The notes beneath the pieces were generated by a model. That model was not told the origin of the DNA. It searched no databases and was given only the letters and a program-made list of their open reading frames with translations. A DNA stretch of 64,000 nucleotides from Schlesneria sp. (lineage in GTDB: Bacteria > Planctomycetota > Planctomycetia > Planctomycetales > Planctomycetaceae), in NCBI GenBank assembly GCA_028291515.1, contig JAQGHU010000069.1, positions 62,001-126,000 on the forward strand, in the 5' to 3' direction. Below are positions 37,957-45,234 of the stretch, one piece after another; the first letter of the stretch is position 1; the number at the start of each line of letters is the position of its first letter. The translations under genes were made by a program, and so were the position numbers.

Positions 37957-38379
37957 ATGACATATCGAACCGTCATCCTTTCCAGTTTCGAGGCGTTTCT
38001 CGCATCCGAGTACCCTGGTGAAGCATATTCGCAAGCCGACTTCGAGCCTCGCAATGAAATGCTCTCCCGCTTTCCATACTCAGTGATGCTGGAACTCTCG
38101 TTCGCAGAACTCGATTATGCCAATCGGTGGTGCTGGCACCAGTTCGGTTCACCTCGTGGTGAATGTTATGATACGCAATCTGACTATCTTACCTGTGACA
38201 TCCAGACGCCTCACTGCCATCCCGGAACATGGGCTTGGGAATGGTTCGTGAAAACTGAGTACAACTTTGGCTTCAACGAATGGTATTTTTCCTCAAGCTC
38301 TCAAATGGAACAATTTCTCGGTTTTGTCCCACTGATAAACTGGGGCGATAAGTACCCGGTGGTCTATCCAGTTTATTAA
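37957..38379 (+). CDS. Cassette ORF 4, hypothetical
   Basis: 140 residues; AAGGAAAG lies just upstream of the ATG. Acidic and aromatic-rich (ELDYANRWCWHQFGSPRGEC; TEYNFGFNEWYFSSSS). No signal peptide or membrane helix. Several scattered Cys/His (CDIQTPHCHPGTW) but no recognised motif. Reads like a cytoplasmic effector or immunity-type protein of unknown role; that is inference. Confidence 0.65.
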   Translation: MTYRTVILSSFEAFLASEYPGEAYSQADFEPRNEMLSRFPYSVMLELSFAELDYANRWCWHQFGSPRGECYDTQSDYLTCDIQTPHCHPGTWAWEWFVKTEYNFGFNEWYFSSSSQMEQFLGFVPLINWGDKYPVVYPVY

Positions 38380-38394
38380 AAACAAACGACAACG

Positions 38395-38502
38395 GCCGAA
38401 CGAGGCGGTCAACTTGACCCGCAGTCGCTGGCGGTTCAAAGTGTTGGCGTGTTGATTGAAAGCCCGGCTTCAGTCGCTGGCAAGTTACCTTGAACGTTCG
38501 GC
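38395..38502 (+). repeat. attC-like site 5, 108 bp
   Basis: Starts 15 bp after the ORF 4 stop. GCCGAACGAGGCGGT start and TTGAACGTTCGGC end; the GCGGG of L' reads GCTGG here, one mismatch. Confidence 0.8.
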
Positions 38503-38508
38503 AGCAGC

Positions 38509-38763
38509 ATGCACCGGCTTGTCCTTCCAACACTTGTTTTTACGTTGGGGCATCTCTTCGTTTGGATGTCGGCCTTTGGCGTCTTCGTGGGACTTTTCTT
38601 GTGGCGCATGGACGTTCCCGGAGCAACGATTTGGGACAACAGTATCGCAACCTGCACGCTGGCAGTCCTATCCTTTCCAGTTGGTCTCGTGGCGTGGTTC
38701 ACAATTCGACCCCATCTACACGCTTTCGACTGGGCAGTTGTTTTGGCTAATAGCGCACTTTGA
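38509..38763 (+). CDS. Cassette ORF 5, small membrane protein
   Basis: 84 residues; three hydrophobic helices (LPTLVFTLGHLFVWMSAFGV, then VFVGLFLWRM; TCTLAVLSFPVGLVAWF; AFDWAVVLANSAL). Starts six bases after GTTCGGC with no obvious ribosome binding site, so translation may depend on upstream transcription. No family recognised. Confidence 0.6.
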   Translation: MHRLVLPTLVFTLGHLFVWMSAFGVFVGLFLWRMDVPGATIWDNSIATCTLAVLSFPVGLVAWFTIRPHLHAFDWAVVLANSAL

Positions 38764-38845
38764 GGATATTGTCTGGCCTCGACGTGGACGTCGTCGAAAT
38801 GCCGAAAAAGCATGGCTTCGCGTTTGCGATCGCATTACCCCAAGG

Positions 38846-38953
38846 GCCGAACAACACGCTCAACTTGACCCGCAGTCGCTGGTGGCTCAAAGTGTTGGAG
38901 TGTTGATTGAAAGCCCGTCATTGATCGCGGGCAAGTTACCTTGAACGTTCGGC
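38846..38953 (+). repeat. attC-like site 6, 108 bp
   Basis: GCCGAACAACACGCT start, TTGAACGTTCGGC end. The last intact copy; the following cassette has only a broken site after it. Confidence 0.8.
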
Positions 38954-38977
38954 GAGCAAAAGACTTGAGATAACTTC

Positions 38978-39445
38978 GTGGGAAAAACGTACCTCCTCGT
39001 CAATCCAATTAAACGTGAGTTTGTCGACCCGATGCGCCTCAACGGAGGTTTTCAATGGGATGACGTTCTTACAGATCCGTTTTGTGTGCTTGTCCTAAAA
39101 CGCCTGATCGCTGACCCACCCAGAGGGACGACAGAAATTGATGGTCGTTGGACCGGTGACGCGGTCATCCTTCCTGCAGGATGGGGCGGAGAAGATAATT
39201 TACATGATCGCGCCAGCTTGGAGTTCACCGACATCAGTTATCTTGCACTCGCACGACTCTGTGACAAGGATAAAGTCTTCAATAATATCTTGAATCAGGC
39301 AATGGAAACGGATTCATTCTTTGTCGAGCTCTGCAATGCGCTACGAGAGTTTGCACCGGGGCTCCTGTTAGATAAGCCGTTCACCACTGTGTTGGGAGTA
39401 GATTGGAGCAGACGGTATAAGAAAGTGTGCGCGCAACGATATTGA
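38978..39445 (+). CDS. Cassette ORF 6, hypothetical
   Basis: 155 residues starting GTG, 24 bp after the last complete site. Soluble (LVNPIKREFVDPMRLNGGFQ; GRWTGDAVILPAGWGGED; SRRYKKVCAQRY). The layout loosely recalls small proteins that place a GRW/GDxVxxAG segment mid-sequence, but I do not name a family. A GCCGAAA heptamer at 39454 is probably the remnant of its own attC. Confidence 0.65.
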   Translation: MGKTYLLVNPIKREFVDPMRLNGGFQWDDVLTDPFCVLVLKRLIADPPRGTTEIDGRWTGDAVILPAGWGGEDNLHDRASLEFTDISYLALARLCDKDKVFNNILNQAMETDSFFVELCNALREFAPGLLLDKPFTTVLGVDWSRRYKKVCAQRY

Positions 39446-39543
39446 AAGCATGAGGCCGAAATCGGGTAAGGGCGGCCATTGCTGACCGCCCTCCCCACAC
39501 CACCTAGCATGCGGCAGGGTGGCCGGGTCTGGAGCGTCTTCGC

Positions 39544-39726
39544 GAAGGCCCGGTGGAGGTTCAAGCGGCGTTGTCGGTGAATAACCGTGACCTGCCAGGC
39601 TCTGTTGAGGGCATGGACTGCCGAGATGTGGCCGGGGGTCGACTGCTTCAATGTGCATGAAACTTGGATGCGTGGTGCCAGACCGGGTCTTCGCGAAGAC
39701 GCTCCAGACCCGGCCACCCTGCCGCA
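39544..39726 (+). repeat. Direct repeat R1
   Basis: Starts GAAGGCCCGGTGGAGGTTCA and ends in the GGTCTTCGCGAAGACGCTCC core and CCCGGCCACCCTGCCGC. Matches R2 over nearly its whole length. Confidence 0.8.
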
Positions 39727-39956
39727 AAATGTTCCCTCGCACAATGTGCAGTGGATGCCAAGCCAGGGTTGGGCCGTCGATCAGAATTGAACTGGCCCCA
39801 GTCTGATTGTCTCCCGTCTGTCGTCCAACGATCATCGGGACCGCATCGGCACTGGCGATCCAAAGCCATCGCCAGTGGCACCCAAACCCAGTCTCTTGAC
39901 GTCGAAGCGTTTCTGTTCATCGTCCTCATCAACCGTGCGGCCAGTGCCACCCCGCC

Positions 39957-40147
39957 GAAGGCCCGGCGGAGGTTCAAGACGTGTTGTCGGTGAATAACCG
40001 TGACCTGCCAGGCTCTGTTGAGGCATGGACTGCCGAGATGTGGCCGGGAGTCGACTGCTTCAATGTGCGTGAAACTTGGATGAGTGGTGACAGACCGGGT
40101 CTTCGCGAAGACGCTCCAGACCGCTCCAGACCCGGCCACCCTTCCGC
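39957..40147 (+). repeat. Direct repeat R2
   Basis: Second copy of R1, with one 9-base duplication (CGCTCCAGACCGCTCCAGAC) near the end and scattered substitutions. About 230 bp of unrelated sequence lies between the two. Confidence 0.8.
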
Positions 40148-40523
40148 CAATACGTTCGAATCGATCGCTGTCGCAGCGAAAAACAAGACGGTAAAGGCAT
40201 TACGACAGGTGCCATAGACTAGCGTAAAGCTCATTTCGCAGTCCCGTCATCTTTGAGCCGTATTTCAGCAGCAGAAACCGCCGATCAGTTCATCGAGCAG
40301 CTGATCCCAATAGAAAACGACCTGTTGAAACCTGTTGATCTTGTCACGAACGGCGTACGTAGGCACCTCGATACGGCGTTGTCGGGGCTGGACTAGTGCA
40401 TTGTCACAGATAAGAATGGGGGGTTGGGTTTCTCCGTCCAACAATCCAAGCTCCTAAGATTCTGGGGGTTCGGGCAAGGCCCTCAACCCCAGCCACCCTA
40501 AAATTAAGCGGTGACAAAGCACT

Positions 40524-40627
40524 AGGCTGGACCAACGGGAAGCGCCGGTCGATGGTCGATCGGCTTTGATCGCAAGTGGCGCGTGGACACACCGGGGCTT
40601 CGCGAAGCGCTCCAGCCCCGGCCACCC
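40524..40627 (+). repeat. Inverted flanking repeat, right copy
   Basis: Reverse-complement match to 34999-35103 at about nine in ten positions by eye. The two copies point in opposite directions and enclose the cassette array and its downstream repeats. Confidence 0.8.
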
Positions 40628-41028
40628 TGACGTTGCTGAACCGGTGAGCGTCGGCGGATACTGCGAGTTGCCGAGCCATCATGCTTGTGTCGCGAGTTTT
40701 TCTCGCCGTCAGGATCGGTGCAACCGGTATGGGTGGCACTGGACGCAGGATCTGAATGACCGGAGCGATCCTTACGTTCCTAATGCCGTGCCCGAGTGAG
40801 CGTTCGGACGGTCGCATTGCACCGACTTTGCTGAATAGCAGTCCATCATCGGTCGATTCGACTTCGGACGAGTGCGATGAAATTCGTGCTGGGTCCTGCT
40901 TTGTCGTTGTTTCGCCCCCGAGAGCGTTCGTACTATCAGTGGCTATTCCTCAAAGCGACCAATACGCCGAAGAAACGCCGTCTCTGCGTCAGAGGACGGA
41001 ATTCAACGGCGGGCAGTGGAGTCAGCGA

Positions 41029-43275
41029 ATGCCCCGGCTTCGAGAAATACTGGTTGTCGGTGCTGCGTATGCGGCCTGCCTGCTGGTGTATTCCTCATCG
41101 ATTCAAGCTCAACCCGCACCACCCGCTCCCTTACCGGGTAAGGTGGTGGGTATTGAACCATCGCCATTGCTCGTGGAGCCGAAGACTCCTGAAGAATCGT
41201 TCGCGGCTGCCTTGTTGATGGTCGACCTCGCCCGCGTCGATCTCGCTCGCAAGTATCTCGAGCAGTTTGATTCCTCGACACCCGATGACGCGATGCTGAT
41301 GGCGTTGCGCGATAAGCATGGCACCGGTGAATTCCTGAAGCTGGCGCGGATCAAAGAGTTGCAACCGCTGTCGTCTGACCTGCTCGATCGTCTGAACGCC
41401 GCATCACGAAAGCAGTCGGAAGATCCCGCTTTTGTCGATGCCTTGCTCGCTCGACTCAGCCAGGGATCCGCTCAACGCGAATTGGCCATCACAGAATTGC
41501 GAAATGCCGGACCGCGAGCGGTTCCGCAGGTGATTCGACAGATGAGCCAACCCAATATGGAGGGCCAGCAGGACCAGTTGGTTTACGCCCTGATCCGCAT
41601 GGGCCGGCAAATTGTCCCGCCGCTGCTGGGGGCCCTCGATACGCCGCAAGAACGTGTCCGAGCGGCCATCATTGGAATTCTGGCAACACTCGAAGCCAAA
41701 GAAGCGATTCCGTATTTGTGGTTCCCTGCGTTTGCCGAAGAGCAGCCGTTGGGAATACGGATGGCGGCTCATCAGGCGTTGAACAAACTGGTTGGCACGA
41801 GCCGTATCGAACGACTCTCCTCCGTCGAAGCGTCAGTTGAATTGCGTCGCTTGTCGCGAATGCTCTATGAGAATTCAGCGTTGCTGCCACGTGACGAGGC
41901 CGGCACCGTGACAATCTGGGGTTGGGATACCGAGCAACAGACAGTTGTTGCCAAGACGTACTCACCGCAAATCGCTTCGATCCTGCTGTCGACTCGTTTC
42001 GCCAGCCAGTCTCTGGCCATGTCGCCAGATCAATCAGAACCACAGCAACAATACCTGGCTTCGTTGCTGGGTTTAGAAGTCTTGCAACAAGGTTGGGACA
42101 AACCGCGCGAGCCACTGCCTGGGACGGCGATGTATCTGGCGGTGACCGCGGGCGAATCGACTGTCGCCAACGTCCTGGCTGACGCGCTGTCTGCCGATCA
42201 ACGGGCCACGGCGGTGGCGGCCCTGGAAGTTCTCGGCCAGATTGGGACTCGCGAACAGTTGCTTGGTCAAAAAGGATTGAAGTCGCCAGTTCTGGCGGCA
42301 CTCAATTCACCAGATACCCGCGTGCAGTTTGCCGCCGCAGTGGCCATTCTAAGAATGGAACCCCGCGTGGCGTTCCCGAATGCCAGTCGAGTTGTTTCGA
42401 TCCTGTCGCGAGCACTGTCTGATCCCGGTCAAGCCACGGCGATCATTATTGATGCGGATACGTCTCGCGCCACCGAGGCGGGATCTTATCTGGCGGAATT
42501 GGGATACGAACCGGTGACGGCCTCGACGGGACGCGACGGATTTGAACGGGCTGCGACTACCGCCGGCGTCGAAATCGTGGTGGTCCATGCCAACTGTATC
42601 CGCTGGGATCTGACGCAAACGCTGTCGAACCTGCGAGCTGATTCCAGAACCGCGGCGATCCCGATTGTCGTTTATGGCGCCGAAGACGTTCGCAACAGCG
42701 TGGCCCGACTGGTTGCCCGCAGCAAGCCTGCGATGTTCATCGCCGAATCCAGCACGTCATCGGATTTCGCTCGACAGTTCGCTCCACTGACACGGGAAGC
42801 CAAATCCCCGCCGATTTCGCCACAGGAACGTAGTCAGCAAAAGATCGCCAGCGCCTACTGGCTGTCTCTAATCGCCACCAATCGCAATTCACAAATCTTC
42901 GATGTCGCCACTGCGGAAAAAGAGATCGCACTTGTCGCCGAAGATCAGGATGTCGGTGGGAATGCCCTGGCCGCTCTTAGCAGTATTGGCACCGGTTCGG
43001 CACAACGCCGGTTGGCCGAAGTCGCATCAAATCCACAACTGGATCCGCCGCTTCGACAAGCCGCCGGACTGCAATTGGGCTTTCACATTCAGCGCTTTGG
43101 GTTGCTGCTGACGAAGGACGAAGTCGGAGCGGTTCACGAAGCCTGGGTTTCGACAGACAACCCAACCGTGAAGGCGGCGCTGGCCAGCGTGATCGGAACG
43201 CTTCGCCCCAACCAGGCACTCGTTGGTGAACGGCTGCGGCAATTCCCATTGCCAACGATTAAGACGCCGAACTGA
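41029..43275 (+). CDS. Secreted HEAT-repeat protein with an inserted receiver-like domain
   Basis: 748 residues from ATG 41029 (GGAG 7 nt upstream); the frame is open to 40756 but only this start gives a signal peptide (ILVVGAAYAACLLVYSSSIQA). Residues ~40-480 are HEAT-like helical pairs (ELAITELRNAGPRAVPQVIR; RAAIIGILATLEAKEAIPYL). Residues ~475-575 look like a CheY-type receiver fold (TAIIIDADTSRATEAGSYLA; IPIVVYGAED) but the phospho-acceptor Asp position reads HAN. HEAT-like helices resume to the end. Function unknown. Exported location makes phosphorelay unlikely, fitting the lost Asp. Confidence 0.78.
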   Translation: MPRLREILVVGAAYAACLLVYSSSIQAQPAPPAPLPGKVVGIEPSPLLVEPKTPEESFAAALLMVDLARVDLARKYLEQFDSSTPDDAMLMALRDKHGTGEFLKLARIKELQPLSSDLLDRLNAASRKQSEDPAFVDALLARLSQGSAQRELAITELRNAGPRAVPQVIRQMSQPNMEGQQDQLVYALIRMGRQIVPPLLGALDTPQERVRAAIIGILATLEAKEAIPYLWFPAFAEEQPLGIRMAAHQALNKLVGTSRIERLSSVEASVELRRLSRMLYENSALLPRDEAGTVTIWGWDTEQQTVVAKTYSPQIASILLSTRFASQSLAMSPDQSEPQQQYLASLLGLEVLQQGWDKPREPLPGTAMYLAVTAGESTVANVLADALSADQRATAVAALEVLGQIGTREQLLGQKGLKSPVLAALNSPDTRVQFAAAVAILRMEPRVAFPNASRVVSILSRALSDPGQATAIIIDADTSRATEAGSYLAELGYEPVTASTGRDGFERAATTAGVEIVVVHANCIRWDLTQTLSNLRADSRTAAIPIVVYGAEDVRNSVARLVARSKPAMFIAESSTSSDFARQFAPLTREAKSPPISPQERSQQKIASAYWLSLIATNRNSQIFDVATAEKEIALVAEDQDVGGNALAALSSIGTGSAQRRLAEVASNPQLDPPLRQAAGLQLGFHIQRFGLLLTKDEVGAVHEAWVSTDNPTVKAALASVIGTLRPNQALVGERLRQFPLPTIKTPN

Positions 43276-43285
43276 GTTGCCCATT

Positions 43286-43309
43286 CGAACTCGCGAACGA
43301 ATGAGTTCG
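43286..43309. terminator. Short stem-loop between convergent genes
   Basis: CGAACTC (43286-43292) pairs with GAGTTCG (43303-43309), loop of 10. Lies between the HEAT protein stop and the GATase-like stop. Stem is short and no U-run follows, so termination is a guess. Confidence 0.3.
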
Positions 43310-43311
43310 GT

Positions 43312-44022
43312 TCACTGACAGTGCTCGGCGACCGCTGTGACGAAGCCGGAAACCAGCGGGTGCGGCTGTTCAATTGTCGATTGGGTCTGAGGAACGAAGA
43401 GTGTCCCCACAAAGAACGGGTGACCGGGAAGTTCGATCACGCGGACTTCCCCTTCCGCATCGTGTCCAGAGATGCGAAGCGGCCCCTGTCGAAGCAGATC
43501 GACGGACTCCGGATTCACGCCAAAGTTGCAGTAATACTGCTCATGCGCGGTAATGGCTCCATAGCACTGAGCGACCTGTGAATCAGGCGTGAACTTCAAC
43601 TGCATTTCTCTTCCGACCAGCGAACAGGCCAGTCGCGTCAAAAAGAGTCGCGAGGCATACGGATCGTACTCGGCGTGATGAGCGTCATCGAATCCCAGGA
43701 CATTCCGTGCATACTCCAGGATCATGTGCTGAAATCCGCCGCAGGTGCCCAAGCATGGTATGCCTTGCTCGCGAGCGATGCGAATCGCCTGAAGTGTCGC
43801 CTCTAGGTTTTTGTAGGGACTACCGGGAGCGACCCACAAGCCGTCGATGTTTCGCAAATCGGTTGATTCGATGTCCACGGTCGAGACCCAGCGATAGTCA
43901 ATCGCAATCGATTTCAGGGAACAAGAATGCTCGATGGCCGCACTCGTCGCGGCGTGAAGCGATCGCGTAGGGTCGTACTCACCGAGCAGAATCAGTTTTG
44001 GCGTAGGGATCATGCTTTGCAT
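43312..44022 (-). CDS. Class I glutamine-amidotransferase-like protein (CTP synthase C-terminal-like)
   Basis: 236 residues. Resembles the C-terminal glutaminase domain of CTP synthase without the synthetase part: DGLWVAPGSPYKNLEATLQA, the nucleophile elbow GIPCLGTCGGFQHMILEYARN (Cys in TCGG), and a His near RVIELPGHPFFVGTLFVPQ. Stand-alone proteins of this kind are known; some have selenocysteine at the nucleophile, but here the codon is normal Cys. Ammonia acceptor or substrate unknown. Ends convergent with the HEAT gene. Confidence 0.82.
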   Translation of the reverse strand: MQSMIPTPKLILLGEYDPTRSLHAATSAAIEHSCSLKSIAIDYRWVSTVDIESTDLRNIDGLWVAPGSPYKNLEATLQAIRIAREQGIPCLGTCGGFQHMILEYARNVLGFDDAHHAEYDPYASRLFLTRLACSLVGREMQLKFTPDSQVAQCYGAITAHEQYYCNFGVNPESVDLLRQGPLRISGHDAEGEVRVIELPGHPFFVGTLFVPQTQSTIEQPHPLVSGFVTAVAEHCQ

Positions 44023-44051
44023 TGAACCGTGGCGGATACCAGATTTGGTTT

Positions 44052-44137
44052 GGGTGCCACGGACTCACCGTCTTCGGAGTGGCCGTGTCCTCAATCAAAG
44101 ACACGGCCATGTCGAAGACTCCAAGTCCGTGGCACCC
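44052..44137. repeat. Palindromic repeat GGGTGCCACGGACT, copy 1
   Basis: Outer arms 44052-44065 and 44124-44137 are exact 14-bp inverted repeats; the interior has CACCGTCTTCGGAGTGGCCG and its near complement. Same family as 56051-56172. Confidence 0.8.
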
Positions 44138-44149
44138 GACTCTTAATCG

Positions 44150-44866
44150 CTACTTGAGTTCGCGGATGCGGATCTCTTTAAACTCGGCCCACATCGGGGA
44201 ACCTGCATGAAGCTGCAGGGCGAGGATTCCGTCTTTCAGAGCCAATTCTGGATTGTTGTCAGTAAAATCCAGGGTCAGTTGACCGTTCATGAAGTGCTGA
44301 ATGTGGTTCCCCTGAGCCTTGATCGTGACTTCGTTCCATTCGTTTAGCTTGAACAGCTTTTCCCAGCTGGCTTGGTCGATTAGGTCTGACTTCACGACTT
44401 TCTTGCCGTCGACTTCCCAAGTGGCTTGCTCGCCGACCAGGCAAATGCGGTTTCGCTTGCCCCCCTCGTCGTAGATAAATCCAGAGACGTTGGGCAGTTT
44501 CATTTCATTGCGAAGTTCGTGTTGGTATCCGCGAACGACCCACTTGTTGGAGACCTTCTCAGCGATGTGCTTGGAGCGATACTGAATGCCGGAATTATTG
44601 GCGGCGTTGCAACGGTACAACAGACGCAGTTCAAAGTCCTTTGTCGTTCCATCCTTCCAGATCAGGAACGTATTCCCCTTCGCGGCATTTTCGGCGGTTG
44701 TTTCTCCGTGAATGGCGCCGTCCTTGACGCTCCACAGGCGCGGATCGCCATCCCAGCCGGTGAGGTCTTTTCCGTTGAAAATCACTTGGGAACCATCGGG
44801 GGTCTCTGCCCCGAAGGCACACAAGGAAGTGAAGACAACTGTCAGGGCGAACATGCTGCGAATCAT
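44150..44866 (-). CDS. DUF1080 protein (3-keto-disaccharide hydrolase family)
   Basis: 238 residues. GGAGAGACTA precedes the ATG; signal peptide FALTVVFTSLCAFGAE. The mature part is one beta-sandwich DUF1080 domain: VIFNGKDLTGWDGD, WSVKDGAIHGE, ELRLLYRCNAANNSGIQYRS, WNEVTIKAQGNHIQHFMNGQ, and the end GILALQLHAGSPMWAEFKEI. Characterised members hydrolyse 3-keto-sugars; most planctomycete members are uncharacterised, and some act as carbohydrate-binding modules. No oxidoreductase partner lies beside it. Confidence 0.92.
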   Translation of the reverse strand: MIRSMFALTVVFTSLCAFGAETPDGSQVIFNGKDLTGWDGDPRLWSVKDGAIHGETTAENAAKGNTFLIWKDGTTKDFELRLLYRCNAANNSGIQYRSKHIAEKVSNKWVVRGYQHELRNEMKLPNVSGFIYDEGGKRNRICLVGEQATWEVDGKKVVKSDLIDQASWEKLFKLNEWNEVTIKAQGNHIQHFMNGQLTLDFTDNNPELALKDGILALQLHAGSPMWAEFKEIRIRELK

Positions 44867-45234
44867 TAGTCTCTCCAGGGAACAGGCTCGACGATTGCCA
44901 TTTACTGATCAATGTGACGCTGACCGTGCAAAAATGCGTTTCCGGGCTACAGCGTCCACGTTTTGTCGTTGATGTCAACCGATCCCGGTCAACCTTTTGC
45001 GCACTACATCCGGAACCGATACGGCACCGTTAAGCTAATGTAAGTGACACTCACCTCGCCATGCTGAGTGCAGGAGATGGCGGCGACGATCGGGCACATC
45101 TTCCGACTGGCTTGGCGCTTGTGAAGATGAGCTGCATGCAGTCGTGGCTTCGTTGATCCTTTAGAAAAGGGTATTCCAGTCCCTGTGCTCAGATTGACCT
45201 ACTTTGTACAGTTCATTGTCAGCCGATATGAAAC
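44867..45234. other. 368-bp intergenic region between divergent genes
   Basis: Between the DUF1080 gene and the RND adaptor gene. I saw no gene, clear promoter pair or regulatory fold. Confidence 0.4.

Larger units (their letters stand above)
39446..41028. other. 1.6-kb repeat-rich region after the array
   Basis: No recognised gene. Contains a broken attC start (39454), hairpin GGGCGGCC...CCGCCC near 39470-39489, two long direct repeats (39544 and 39957) and the inverted repeat copy at 40524. A minus-strand stretch near 40255-40430 reads ILICDNALVQPRQRRIEVPT and onwards without stops for about 50 codons; it could be a gene remnant. Confidence 0.5.

Noticed and set aside
36370-38953. CRISPR array
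   Set aside because: Repeats are 108 bp, imperfect, and separated by ORFs of 252-423 bp rather than 25-40 bp spacers.
39466-40150. Group II intron inserted at the array's right end
   Set aside because: Group IIC introns can insert in attC sites, and the hairpin near 39470 recalls intron-like structure, but I see no reverse-transcriptase frame and no domain V.
40251-40430. Minus-strand stretch reading ILICDNALVQPRQRRIEVPT and onwards for about 50 codons
   Set aside because: Too short and isolated to name; might be a transposase relic, but the CDN motif alone is not enough.
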